DNA from: JANXAZ01 sp964504655 | GTDB taxonomy: Bacteria > Pseudomonadota > Alphaproteobacteria > Geminicoccales > Geminicoccaceae | Assembly (NCBI GenBank): GCA_964504655.1 | Contig: CAZDFD010000008.1 | Location: 1-64,000 of the forward strand | Direction of reading: 5' to 3' | Length of the DNA stretch: 64,000 nt | Shown: positions 36,445-46,500 of the stretch, one piece after another | Layout: each line of letters opens with the position of its first letter | Position numbering within the stretch: position 1 is the stretch's first letter | Program-made: the position numbers and the translations under genes | Notes under the pieces: generated by a model | What the model saw: the letters and a program-made list of their open reading frames with translations, nothing else | The model's database searches: none | Told to the model about the DNA's origin: nothing

Positions 36445-36866
36445 GCCGCCTCCCGGGCACCGCCCTGGCGCTGGCCGCGTGGCTCCTGGCCGGCCCGGCC
36501 GCGGCCGGCTGCCGGGTCGACGTCCGGCCGGTCGCCTTCGGCTCGATCGACCTCGCCCGCAGGAGCTTCGGCAAGGGCGAGATCCTGGTGCGCTGCGAGC
36601 GGCCGACCCGGTTCGAGGTGGGCATCCAGGGCGGCGCCGATCGCGAGCTCACGGCCCCGGGCGGGGCGCGGCTGCGCTACCGGCTGTTCGCCGACCCGGC
36701 GCACAGCCGTCCCTGGGGCGACGGCGGGCGGTCCGGCGGCACGGTCACGGCCACCAACGACGGCCGCCGCCCGACCCGGCTCACGGTCTACGGGGTGATC
36801 CCGCGCCAGGGCGGCGTCGCCGAGGGGCAGTATGTCGACCAGCTGCAGGTGACGCTCAGCTATTGA
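36435..36866 (+). CDS. Second SCPU-domain pilin, probable minor or tip subunit
   Basis: This 143-residue protein has a signal peptide ending near GPAAAG and a single SCPU domain with CRVDVRPVAFGSIDL, a second Cys in VRCERPTRFEV and the final strand QYVDQLQVTLSY. It starts at GTG 36435 within the usher end (10-base overlap), so it closes the pilin-chaperone-usher-pilin operon. In Csu systems the last gene encodes the tip adhesin, but that has two domains; here only one is seen. Confidence 0.82.
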   Translation: MPLSRLPGTALALAAWLLAGPAAAGCRVDVRPVAFGSIDLARRSFGKGEILVRCERPTRFEVGIQGGADRELTAPGGARLRYRLFADPAHSRPWGDGGRSGGTVTATNDGRRPTRLTVYGVIPRQGGVAEGQYVDQLQVTLSY

Positions 36867-36873
36867 GCGTCGC

Positions 36874-36918
36874 CGCCCGGCCGGAACGGGACCCCGCGGG
36901 GCCCCGCCCGACCGGGCG
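36874..36918. terminator. Bidirectional hairpin between pilus operon and glnA
   Basis: CGCCCGG (36874-36880) pairs with CCGGGCG (36912-36918), enclosing an inner hairpin of CGGG/CCCG and CCCC/GGGG (36887-36906). It sits between convergent genes, 8 bases after the pilin stop. No T tract follows, so it is a structural call only. Confidence 0.45.
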
Positions 36919-36922
36919 GACA

Positions 36923-36940
36923 GGGAGGGAGGGAGGGAGG
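36923..36940 (+). repeat. Perfect G-quadruplex motif with one-base loops
   Basis: Four GGG tracts (36923-36925, 36927-36929, 36931-36933, 36935-36937) are each separated by one A, followed by GG. On the minus strand this is the start of the glnA 3' untranslated region, five bases past the glnA stop. Confidence 0.8.
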
Positions 36941-36944
36941 ACGC

Positions 36945-38375
36945 TCAGCAATCGTAGTAGAGGAAATACTCGTAGGGGTGCGGCCGCAGCCGGACCGCGT
37001 CGACCTCGGCACTCTTCTTGTAGTCGATGTAGGTCGCGATCAGGTCGGGGGTGAACACGCCGCCCTCGAGCAGGAACTCGTGGTCGGCCTCGAGCGCGGC
37101 CAGGCTGTCCGGCAGCGAGCCGGGCACCTGCTTGATCGCGGCGGCCTCCTCGGGCGGCAGGTCGTAGATGTTCTTGTCGACCGGATCGCCCGGATCGAGC
37201 TTGCTGCGGATGCCGTCGAGCCCGGCCATCAGCATGGCGGCGAAGGACAGATAGGGGTTGCAGGACGGATCGGGGCAGCGGAACTCGATCCGCTTGGCCT
37301 TCGGGCTGTCGCTGTACATCGGGATGCGGCAGGCGGCCGAGCGGTTGCGCATCGACCAGGCGAGGTTGACCGGCGCCTCGTAGCCCGGCACCAGCCGCCG
37401 GTAGCTGTTGGTGGTCGGAGCCGCGAAGGCCAACAGCGCCGGCGCGTGCTTCAGGAGCCCGCCGATGTACCACTTGCACATCTGGCTCAAGCCCGCATAG
37501 CCCGCCTCGTCGGCGAACAGGGGCTTGCCCGCCTTCCAGATCGACTGGTGGCAGTGCATGCCCGAGCCGTTGTCGCCGTAGAGCGGCTTCGGCATGAAGG
37601 TCGCGGTCTTGTTGTGCTTCTTGGCGACGTTCTTGATGACGTACTTGTACTTCATCAGATGGTCGGCCATCGCGAGCAGCGTATCGAACTTCATGTCGAT
37701 CTCGCACTGCCCGGCGGTCGCGACCTCGTGGTGCTGGCACTCCACCGTGAGGCCGATCTGGATCATGGTGAGCGCCATCTCGGCGCGGATGTCCTGCAGC
37801 GAATCGTTCGGCGGGCAGGGGAAGTAGCCCTCCTTCGGCCGCACCTTGTAGCCGAGGTTCGGCCCCTCCGCCCGGTTGGTGTTCCAGTGCCCTTCCGCCG
37901 AATCGACCATGTAGGACGAGTAGTGCTGGCCGGTTCCGTACTGGACATTGTCGAAGACGAAGAACTCGGCCTCGGGCCCGAAGAACGCCGTGTCACCGAT
38001 GCCGCTGCTCTTCAGGAACGCCTCGGCCTTCTTGGCGACGCCGCGCGGATCGCGCGAGTAGAACTCCTTGGTCACCGGGTCCTTGACGTCGGCGATCATG
38101 ACCAGGGTCTTGTGCTGGAAGAACGGGTCGAGGAAGGCCGTGGACGGGTCCGGCATCAAGAGCATGTCGGACTCGTTGATCACCTTGAAGCCGCGGATCG
38201 ACGAGCCGTCGAAGCCGAGGCCCTCGTCGATCGCGTCCTGGTGGAAGCACTGCACCGGATAGGAGGTGTGCTGCCACATGCCCGGCATGTCGGTGAAGCG
38301 GATGTCGACCATCTCGACGCCGTGGTCCTTGATGGCCTTCATGACGTCCGCCGACGTCTTGCAACCCAACGTCAT
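36945..38375 (-). CDS. glnA: Glutamine synthetase, type I
   Basis: GlnA condenses glutamate and ammonia with ATP in nitrogen assimilation. The 476-residue GSI-beta protein has FDGSSIRGF near residue 54, the ATP/ammonia-site segments FGPEAEFFVFD and NGSGMHCHQS, and AAPTTNSYRRLVPGYEAP. The adenylylation tyrosine lies in NIYDLPPEE near residue 400, so GlnE-type control is expected. It is the second gene of the glnB-glnA unit, 94 bases after glnB. Confidence 0.96.
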   Translation of the reverse strand: MTLGCKTSADVMKAIKDHGVEMVDIRFTDMPGMWQHTSYPVQCFHQDAIDEGLGFDGSSIRGFKVINESDMLLMPDPSTAFLDPFFQHKTLVMIADVKDPVTKEFYSRDPRGVAKKAEAFLKSSGIGDTAFFGPEAEFFVFDNVQYGTGQHYSSYMVDSAEGHWNTNRAEGPNLGYKVRPKEGYFPCPPNDSLQDIRAEMALTMIQIGLTVECQHHEVATAGQCEIDMKFDTLLAMADHLMKYKYVIKNVAKKHNKTATFMPKPLYGDNGSGMHCHQSIWKAGKPLFADEAGYAGLSQMCKWYIGGLLKHAPALLAFAAPTTNSYRRLVPGYEAPVNLAWSMRNRSAACRIPMYSDSPKAKRIEFRCPDPSCNPYLSFAAMLMAGLDGIRSKLDPGDPVDKNIYDLPPEEAAAIKQVPGSLPDSLAALEADHEFLLEGGVFTPDLIATYIDYKKSAEVDAVRLRPHPYEYFLYYDC

Positions 38376-38469
38376 CGACCCTTTTCCTTGCTGCTCGGTT
38401 GACCGGGTCCGTGGACGGGCCCGGGTGGGGCCGGCGGCCCCGGCCGCCGGATGCTCGGATGCCGCCGCC

Positions 38470-38808
38470 TCAAAGAGCGTCGCCGCCGCGCTCGCCGGTG
38501 CGGATGCGGATCGCGTCCTCGACCGGGATCACGAAGATCTTGCCGTCGCCGATCCGATCGGTGCGCGCCGCCTGCTGGATCGCCTCGATGGCCCGCTCGA
38601 CGAGCGAGTCCTCGACCACCAGCTCGATCTTCACCTTGGGCAGGAAGTCGACCACGTACTCGGCGCCGCGATAGAGCTCGGTGTGGCCCTTCTGGCGGCC
38701 GAAGCCCTTGACCTCGGTCACCGTCATGCCCTTGAGGCCGATCTCCTGGAGGGCCTCCTTCACCTCGTCGAGCTTGAACGGCTTGATGACCGCCTCGATC
38801 TTCTTCAT
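38470..38808 (-). CDS. glnB: Nitrogen regulatory protein PII
   Basis: This 112-residue trimeric signal protein senses 2-oxoglutarate, ATP/ADP and, through uridylylation, glutamine. Tyr51, the uridylylation site, lies in the T-loop GHTELYRGAEYVVDF, and the C-terminal IRTGERGGDAL is typical. ATG 38808 gives the standard PII length although the frame is open further upstream. Location directly ahead of glnA, and no amtB nearby, favours glnB over glnK. A sigma-54 promoter lies 56 bases upstream. Confidence 0.95.
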   Translation of the reverse strand: MKKIEAVIKPFKLDEVKEALQEIGLKGMTVTEVKGFGRQKGHTELYRGAEYVVDFLPKVKIELVVEDSLVERAIEAIQQAARTDRIGDGKIFVIPVEDAIRIRTGERGGDAL

Positions 38809-38863
38809 CCCACACCCCGGGTCGACGGGCCGAACCGGCCCCGGCCTGCGCTGCGCCCGGAGA

Positions 38864-38880
38864 TGCAGGGGCCGTGCCAG
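38864..38880 (-). promoter_or_regulatory. Sigma-54 promoter of glnB-glnA
   Basis: On the minus strand the bases read CTGGCACGGCCCCTGCA. This matches the -24/-12 consensus YTGGCACGRNNNTTGCW at every fixed base except one (C for the first T of TTGC), with correct spacing. The expected start of transcription is about 45 bases before the glnB ATG. NtrC-dependent control of glnBA is known in alphaproteobacteria. Confidence 0.75.
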
Positions 38881-38942
38881 CCGGCCAGGGGCGCGCGATG
38901 GCGGCTGCGGCGCCCGTCGCGCGGCAGGGTCTGCCTTCGGAT

Positions 38943-38968
38943 TGGGCAGACTGCCCAGGATCTGGGCA
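38943..38968. promoter_or_regulatory. Inverted repeat TGGGCA-N3-TGCCCA plus third half-site
   Basis: TGGGCA (38943-38948) and TGCCCA (38952-38957) form a perfect dyad, with a further TGGGCA at 38963-38968. It lies about 90 bases upstream of the inferred sigma-54 transcription start, the usual place for NtrC enhancers. The sequence is not the classic NtrC consensus, so it is only a candidate operator. Confidence 0.35.
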
Positions 38969-39036
38969 GGGGGCGGCGCGGCGGACCCGCGGATGCTTGA
39001 CGGGCCGCCACCCGTCGGCCACAAGCGCCGCCGCGC

Positions 39037-39114
39037 GGCGGGCGTAGCTCAGTTGGTCAGAGCGCCAGGTTGTGGCCCTGGAGGTCGTGGGTTCGAGACC
39101 CATCGCTCGCCCCA
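39037..39114 (+). tRNA. tRNA-His (anticodon GTG)
   Basis: The cloverleaf is complete. The acceptor stem is GCGGGCG (39038-39044) with CGCTCGC (39104-39110). The D arm contains GCTCAGTTGGTCAGAGC. The anticodon stem CCAGG/CCTGG encloses loop TTGTGGC with anticodon GTG. The T arm is GTGGGTTCGAGACCCAT. The extra G at position -1 (39037) opposite C73 (39111) is the identity element of histidine tRNA. CCA is encoded at 39112-39114. Confidence 0.97.
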
Positions 39115-39170
39115 CCCGCGCCCGGGCTCGCCCCACCCCCGACCGGCCGGGCGGCGCGCGGCGAGGGTGC

Positions 39171-39205
39171 CGGGCCCCGGCGACGGCGGCCCGCCCCGGG
39201 GCCCG
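39171..39205. terminator. Strong 10-bp hairpin downstream of tRNA-His
   Basis: CGGGCCCCGG (39171-39180) and CCGGGGCCCG (39196-39205) are perfect inverted repeats with a 15-base loop. The hairpin lies between tRNA-His and the convergent gene at 39210, so it could end transcription from both sides. There is no T tract. Confidence 0.5.
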
Positions 39206-39209
39206 GGGC

Positions 39210-40118
39210 TCAGGCGGCGTGCGCGACCCCCGGCGGCGGTTCCGCCCGGTCGGGCTCGGCGGCGGGTGCCGCCGCCCGCGCCCGGACCGCCTCCATGACC
39301 GGCAGGACGTGCTGGTTGGCGAGCCAGTCGCCATAGCCCAGGTGCGGGACCCGGCGATAGGGTCCCTGGCCCTCGATCGGCCGTCCCTCCGGATCGGCCA
39401 GGTGCTGGGCGAGCGGCCAGGCCTCGGGGCGGAGGCCCGGCACCGGGAGCACCAGATCGGGGTCGCGACCGAGCGCCGCCAGGAACGGCGTGTCGAGCGG
39501 GTTCAGGGCCTTGCGCACCGCCTCGCGGAGCGCCGCGCGGGGCGGCCCGGCGGCCGCCTCGGGGATCGGGTCGGCGCCCGCTTCGGGGATCGGATCGGCC
39601 GCCGGCGGCGCGCCGGCCGCCCGCTCGGCCGCGGCCAATTCGTTCGTGCGATCGGCGCGCCGTTCGGCCTCGGCCCGGCCGCGCGCCTCCTCGACCAGGG
39701 CCCGGTGGCGCGCGAGCGCGTCCTGGGCGCGGCGCACCCCGCCCGCCGCCTGCGCGCGGTAGCGCAGGAGCAGGGCGAAGCTCGCCCGGTGGCGGTCCTG
39801 GAGCAGGTCGCTGCCGCAGCCGCGCGAGCCGTCGGCCGGCGGGATGTCGGCCAGGACCTCGCCCTCGAGCCGGTCGGCGCGGATCTCCCGCCAGAGTGCC
39901 ACGGCCAAGGCCTCGACGAGCTCGCGCTCGATCGGGCAGGCGGGCCGGTAGGCGGCGCGGGTGGCGGCGGCCAAGGCCTCGAACTCGGCCGGGTCCTCGT
40001 GCGGGAGGAGGGTGAAGCGGCGGGCCCTGAGCCCGTGCTTGGTGGCGTTGAGGGCGGCGCGGGCCTTGCCCTCGGGGGTCTTGGGGCCGCGCCGGCGGGC
40101 GGGCTCGGGAGCGGGCAT
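39210..40118 (-). CDS. Conserved protein of unknown function with GPKTPEGKARA...KHGL N-terminus
   Basis: This 302-residue protein starts at ATG 40118. Its N-terminus (RRRGPKTPEGKARAALNATK followed by HGLRARRF) is a motif I recall from a widespread family of uncharacterised bacterial proteins. The middle (about 50-170) is helical and rich in Ala, Arg and Glu, with a long charged stretch (ALVEEARGRAEAERRADR). The C-terminal part has GYGDWLANQHVLPVMEAV. A short in-protein repeat (ADPIPEAG/ADPIPEAA) is seen. There is no signal peptide or membrane segment. A basic, Pro/Lys-containing start hints at nucleic-acid contact, but function is unknown. Confidence 0.6.
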   Translation of the reverse strand: MPAPEPARRRGPKTPEGKARAALNATKHGLRARRFTLLPHEDPAEFEALAAATRAAYRPACPIERELVEALAVALWREIRADRLEGEVLADIPPADGSRGCGSDLLQDRHRASFALLLRYRAQAAGGVRRAQDALARHRALVEEARGRAEAERRADRTNELAAAERAAGAPPAADPIPEAGADPIPEAAAGPPRAALREAVRKALNPLDTPFLAALGRDPDLVLPVPGLRPEAWPLAQHLADPEGRPIEGQGPYRRVPHLGYGDWLANQHVLPVMEAVRARAAAPAAEPDRAEPPPGVAHAA

Positions 40119-40577
40119 GGTCGGCTCCGCTGGGTGGACGTCGAGAGACCCATAGCCTAATATAGGATGATAGTCAAGAAAAGGTCGCCGCGCGCGCTCC
40201 GCGGTCCGGTCGTCGCGTACCGGGGTAGGGCAAGGGCGCGCCCGGAGGCCTCTACCCTGGGGTGAGCCCACGCCCCGGCCCTGCGGTCGCCGGGCCCCTG
40301 CGTCGCGCCCCGAGCCCCGGCACTCGCCAGGGTCGGAGTCGCGATTCTCCAGAGAAACGAGCCGGTGGGCCGGGCGGTCCCGGGTCGAACCACAGAGCAA
40401 CCAATGGTTTTCATTCGCAATCCATTATGCGCGACTTCCCGGTCTCGGGCGGATTGACGCTGCATCGCGAAGATGATGAATGACCGGTAACGGTTCGACG
40501 CTGCCGGGACAGGCAGGAGGGCCGGGCGGGGTCACGGCAGCGATGCCCGCGCCGCGCGCCGCGGGAGAGGGAACGCC
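40119..40577. other. Divergent intergenic region before the polyketide synthase gene
   Basis: No gene is supported in these 459 bases. On the minus strand TTGACT (40172-40177) and TATGGG (40149-40154), 17 bases apart, could serve the gene at 39210. A less GC-rich stretch at 40395-40430 contains the palindrome AACCAATGGTT (40399-40409). TTGACG at 40454-40459 followed after 17 bases by TGAATG is a weak plus-strand promoter candidate for the polyketide synthase. No regulator gene lies nearby. Confidence 0.4.
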
Positions 40578-43500
40578 ATGATCGACCAGTCGCCCTCGGC
40601 TGCGGGCGCGATTCCGCCTGCAGTCGCGATCGTCGGGATCGGCTGCCTGCTGCCGGGCGGGGCCCGGGATCCGCAGCGCTTCTGGCGCAACCTCCTGGAC
40701 GGGGTCGACGGCATCGTCGAGGTGCCGCCCGGGCGCTGGAACACCGGGCGCTACTTCGACGCCGAGCCCGGCCGGCCGGGCCGCGCGATCACCCGCTGGG
40801 GCGGCTTCGTTCCGGGCATCGAGGGCTTCGACGCCGAGGCCTTCGGGATCTCGCCGCGCGAGGCCCAGGCCATGGACCCGCAGCAGCGCCAGGCCCTCCA
40901 GGTCGCCTGGCACGCCCTCGAGGACGCGATGATCCCGGCCGATTCGCTGGCCGGCACCGCCACCGGCGTGTTCCTCGGGTGCTGCGGCTCCGACTACGGG
41001 TCGCTGCAGCGCTACCGGCGCCACTCGGACGCGGTCTCCAACACCGGGGTGGCGATCAGCATCGTCGCCAACCGCGTCTCGCACCGGCTCGACCTCAGGG
41101 GCCCGAGCCTCGTGGTCGACACCGCCTGCTCCTCCTCGCTCGTGGCGATGCACCTGGCCTGCCGGGCGCTCGACCGCGGCGAGTGCGACCTGGCACTCGC
41201 GGGCGGCGTCAACGCGCTGCTCGACCCGGCGCCGTTCGTGGGCTTCAGCCAGGCCGGGATGATGTCGCCCTCCGGCCGGATGCACATGTTCGACCACCGC
41301 GCCGACGGCTATGTGCGCGCCGAGGGGGCGGTGATCCTGGTGCTCGAGCCGCTCGAGCGGGCGCTCGCCGAGGGCCGCCGCGTGCACGCGGTGATCCGCG
41401 CCACCTGGGTCAACCAGGACGGCCACACCGCGACCATGACCGCACCCAGTGCCGAAGCCCAGCAGGCGATGCTCGAGGCGGCCGCGGCTGCGGCCGGGAT
41501 CGATCCCGCGAGCGTCGCCTATGTCGAGGCGCACGGCACCGGCACGCCGGTCGGCGATCCGATCGAGGCGCGGGCGATCGGCCTCGCCTTCGGCCGCGGC
41601 CGAGCCCCGGGCCGGCCGCTGCTCGTGGGCTCGGTCAAGACCCAGACCGGCCATCTCGAGGCCGCCGCCGGCGCCACCGGCGTCACCAAGGCGGCGCTCG
41701 CGCTGCGCCACCGGATGGTGCCGCCCAACCTGCATTTCGAGCGGCCGAACCCGGCCATCCCGATGGCCGAGCTCAACCTCACCGTGCCGACCGCACCCAC
41801 CCCGCTCGCGGGCGACGGACCGCTCCGGGCCGCGGTCAACAGCTTCGGCTTCGGCGGTACCAACGCCTGCGCGATCCTCGAGAGCCCGCCGCCGGTCCGG
41901 CCCGCGGCCGCGCCCGACCCGGCGCCGGAGCGGATCCTCCTGCCGCTCTCGGCGGCCACGCCCGGCGCCCTCGCGCGGCTCGCCGAGGCGGTCGCCGACC
42001 GGCTCGAGGCCGAGCCCGGCACCGAGCCCGCGGACGTCGCCTGGTCGCTCGCCAGCGGCCGGGCGCGGATGGCGCACGGGCTCGCGGTCCCGGCCGGCTC
42101 GCGCGAGCAGGCGGTGACGCGGCTGCGCGCCTTCGCCCGCGGCGAGCCGGCGCTCGGCCCGGGCGAGGCCGGCCCGCCGCCCTGGCTCGCCGGCCGCCGC
42201 GGCCCGGCCCGGCCGCTGGTCTTCGTGTTCACCGGCCAAGGCGGGCAGTGGTGGGCGATGGGCCGCGAGCTGTTGGCCCGCGATCCCGTGTTCCGCGCCG
42301 AGGTCGAGCGCTTCGATGCGGTGTTCGAGCGCCTCGCCGGCTGGTCGGCGATCGCCGAGCTCGGCCGGACCAAGGAGGAGTCGCGGGTCGACGAGACCGA
42401 GGTCACCCAGCCCGCGATCTTCGCCGTCCAGATCGGCCTCGCCGCCCGCTGGCGGGCCTGGGGCGTCGAGCCGGCGATGGTGCTCGGCCACAGCTTCGGC
42501 GAGGTCGCGGCCGGCTACGTGGCGGGCGCCCTCTCCCTCGAGGACGCGGCCGCCCTGATCTTCCACCGCGGCCGGCTGCAGCAGGGCCTCGAGGGCACGG
42601 GTGCCATGGCCGCCCTCGGCCTGGGCGCGGCCGAGGTCCGCCCCTTCCTGGCGCGGCCGGGCTTCGCGGCGGTCGAGGTCGCGGCCGTGAACGGCCCGAC
42701 CATGACCACGGTCGGCGGGCCGCGGCCGGCGCTCGAGGCGCTGCTCGCCACGATCGAGGCCGAGCGGCCCGGCACCTTCGCGCGGCTGCTCAAGCTCCAG
42801 GCGGCCTACCACACGGCCGGCATGGAGCCGATCCGCGAGGCCTTCCACGCGGCCCTCGCGGGGCTCCGCCCGGGCCCGGCGCGCCTGCCGATCGTCTCGA
42901 CCGTGACCGGTGCCGAGATCGACGGCCGGGCGCTCGATGCCGCCTACTGGTGGCGCAACGTACGCGAGCCGGTGCTGTTCGAGCCGGCGGTCGGGCACGC
43001 GCTCGAGCGCGGCTTCGCGGCGTTCCTCGAGCTCGGCCCGCACGTCACGCTGGCCGGACCCCTGAACGCCTGCCTCGCGCACAAGGGCGTGGCGGGCCTG
43101 GTGCAGCCCTCGCTGCACCGCGAGCAGGGCGAGCTCGACACCCTCTGGGCGGCGCTCGCGGCACTCTGGGTGGCCGGCCAGCCGGTCGACTGGCGGGGCG
43201 TGCTCGGCGCCGGCCGGCGGCTCGTCGACCTGCCGCTCTACCCGTTCGAGACCAAGAGCTTCTGGGCCCCCTGCGAGGAGGCCCGGGCGATGCTGCACGA
43301 GGCCCCGGTCCACCCGCTCCTGGGCGACCGGCTGGCCGGGCCGCAGCCGCGCTGGCGGGCCGAGCTCGACCTCGCCTCGCACCGCTTCCTCGAGGACCAC
43401 CGGGTCGACGGCTCGGTGCTGTTCCCGGGGGCCGGCTATGTCGAGCTGATGCTCGCCGCCGCCGCCGACGCGCTCGGCGAGGGGCCGATCGAGCTCGAGG

Positions 43501-46500
43501 GCGTCACCCTGCACGAGGGCCTGTTCCTCGACCGCGAGCGCTCGGAGATCGTCGAGACCGCCTTCGACCCGGAGCGCGGCCGGATCACCGTCCACAGCCG
43601 GACCCGCGACGGCGCGCCCGAGTGGGTCCTGCGCGCCACGGGCCGGGCCCGGCGGGCGGCCGCGGCACCCCTCGCATCGGAGGCGGCCGCGCCGGCCGCG
43701 ACCGCCGAGGCGGGCGACGGCCTCGACGGCGAGGCGTTCTACGCCAAGGCGGCGGCCTGGCGCTACGAGTACGGACCGCTGTTCCGCGGGGTGGTCCGGG
43801 CGCGGCCCCTGGGCGACGACGTCCGGGGCGAGGTCGTCCGCCCCGAGGGCCTGTCGGCCGGCGCCCCCTGGCGCTTCCACCCGGCACTCCTCGACGCCTG
43901 CCTGCAGGTCGGGATCGCGCTCCTGGGCGACGCCGCCTCGGGCGATCTCCACCTGCCGCGCGGCTTCGCCCGCGTCCGCTGGCTGGCGCGCCCGGGCGAG
44001 CGGCTCTCGGTCGAGCTCGTGGGCGTGCGGCGCGACGCCCGGGCCACGGTCAGCGACGTCGTGGTGCGCGATCCGGACGGCGCGGTCGTGCTGCGGATCG
44101 AGGGCTTCGAGACCCGCCGGCTCGTGGGTCGCGCCCGGCGCGGCGGCGAGGCCGCCCGCCGTCCGGCGCACTGGCGCGACGGCTTCCAGGAATCGGCGCT
44201 CGAAGCGAGCGCCGTGGGCCAGGAATCGGCGCTCGAGGCGAGCGCCGTGGGCCAGGAATCGGCGCTCGAGGCGAGCGCCGTGGGCGGCGGGGCGGCCGCG
44301 GCCGAACTGCCGGGTGAGCCCGGTGCCTGGCTGCTGCTCGCCGATGCGGGTGGCCTGGTCGACCGCCTGGCGGTGCGGCTGCGCGCCGCCGGCCAGCGCT
44401 GCCTGCTCGTGCGGCCGGCCGAGGCAGCGGCGCGGATCGCCCGGGAGGAGGCCCGCATCCGCCCGGGCGAGGCCGCCGATCTGGCCCCGCTGGTCGAGGA
44501 GCTGGCCGCGGGCGGGCTCCCCTGGCGCGGCATCGTCCAGGGCTTCGGGCTCGATGCCGGCACCCTCGGGGAGGATCCCCCGGCGGCCGCGCTCATGGCC
44601 TTCCAGGAGCAGGCCTGCCTGCCGGTTCTGCAGCTCGCCCAGGCGCTCGCCGGCCGCAGCGGCCCGGCGCCCAGGCTCTGGATCCTCGCCCGTGGCGCGC
44701 GCCGGCCCTCGGGCGAGGCGCTCGACGGCCCGGCGAGCGTGGCGGGGCTCGCCCAGGTCCCCCTCCTGGGCCTCGCCCGCACCGTGGCGAGCGAGCAGGA
44801 GAACCTGCGCTGCACCACGGTCGACCTCGACCCGGCCGAGGACGGCCTCCTGGCGCTCTGGGCCGAGCTCGTGGCCGACGGGCCGGAGCCCGAGATCGCA
44901 CTGCGTGGCGGCCGGCGCTTCGTGAGCCGGCTCGAGCGGGTCGAGCCCGGCGCCCTGCCGCCGCTCCGGCGGCCGGCCGGCGACCCGGCGATCGCCTCCT
45001 TCAAGCTCACCATGCCGGCGGCGGGCGTGCTCGACACGATGCGGCTGGTCGAGCGGCCCCGCCCCGAGCCCGGCCCGGGCGAGCTCCTGCTCGCGGTCGA
45101 GGCGGTCGCCTTGAACTTCCGCGACGTGATGGCGGCGTCCGGGCTCCTGCCCGAGGAGGCCGAGCCCGACCCGGCGCACGAGGCGCTCGGCACCGAATGC
45201 GCCGGCACCGTGCTGGCGGTCGGCCCCGGGGTCCTGGGCTTCCGCCCGGGCGAGCGGGTCGCGACCATGGCCCGCGGCTGCTTCGCCGCGCACGCCACCG
45301 TGCCGGCTGCCATGGTGATGCGCGCCCCGGCCGGCCTCTCCGCGGCCGCGGCCGCGACCGTGCCGGTCGGCTTCCTGACCGCCTGGTACGCGCTCGTGAC
45401 GCTCGGCCGCATGCAGCCGGGCGAGCGGGTGCTGATCCACGTCGCGACCGGTGGCGTCGGCCTCGCCGCGATCCAGATCGCCAAGATGATCGGTGCCGAG
45501 ATCTTCGCGACCGCCGGCAGCGAGGCCAAGCGCGCCTTCTTGCGCGAGCTCGGCATCCGCCACGTCATGAACTCGCGCACCCTCGACTTCGCCGACGAGA
45601 TCCTGGCGGCCACCGGCGGCGCCGGCGTCGATCTGGTGCTCAACTCGCTGCCCGGTCCGTTCCTCGAGAAGAGCTTGGCCGTGCTCGCCCCGCACGGCCG
45701 CTTCCTCGAGCTCGGCAAGCGCGACATCTACGGCGACACGCCCTTGGGCCTGAAGGCGCTGCGCCGCAACGTGGCCTTCTTCGCGATCGATCTGGCCAAT
45801 GTCGACCCGCGCCGGGCGGCCACCGTCCGAGCGGCACTCGACGAGCTCGAGGGCCATCTGGCCGCCGGGCGGATCGCGCCTCTGCCGTTCGAGCGCTTCC
45901 CCGCCTCGCGGGTGGTCGACGCCTTCCGCCACATGGCGCAGGCCAAGCACATCGGCAAGGTCGTGGTCGAGCTCGACGATCCGGCCCTCGAGGTGGCCCT
46001 CGACCCGGACCGGCCGCTTCGGCTTCGCGCCGACGCCAGCTATCTGGTGACCGGCGGGCTCGGCGGCTTCGGCCTCGAGGTGGCCCGCCACCTGGCCCGC
46101 GCCGGCGCCGGCCATCTCGTGCTGATGGGCCGCTCGGGGGCCTCGAGCGAGGCGGCCCGGGCGCTTCTGGCCGAGCTCGAGGCGGCCGGCACGCAGGTGA
46201 CGGTCGCCCAGGCCGACGTCACCCGGCCCGAGGAGGTCCGGGCGGTGGTCGAGGCGATCGCCGCCTCCGGCCGGCCGCTCAAGGGCGTGGTGCACGGCGC
46301 CATGGTCCTCGACGACGGCTTCCTCACCCAGCTCGATCCGGTCCGCTTCGCGCGGGCGCTCGCCCCGAAGCTCGCCGGCGCCTGGAACCTGCACCAAGCG
46401 ACCCGCGAGCTGCCGCTCGACCACTTCGTGATGTTCTCCTCGGTGGCCGCCATGCTGGGCTCGAAGGGGCAGGCCAACTACGTGGCCGGCAACGGCTTTT

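Noticed and set aside
39037..40577. tRNA-His as the attachment site of a genomic island carrying the polyketide locus
   Set aside because: I found no integrase gene and no second copy of the tRNA 3' end in the window; base composition of the locus matches its surroundings.
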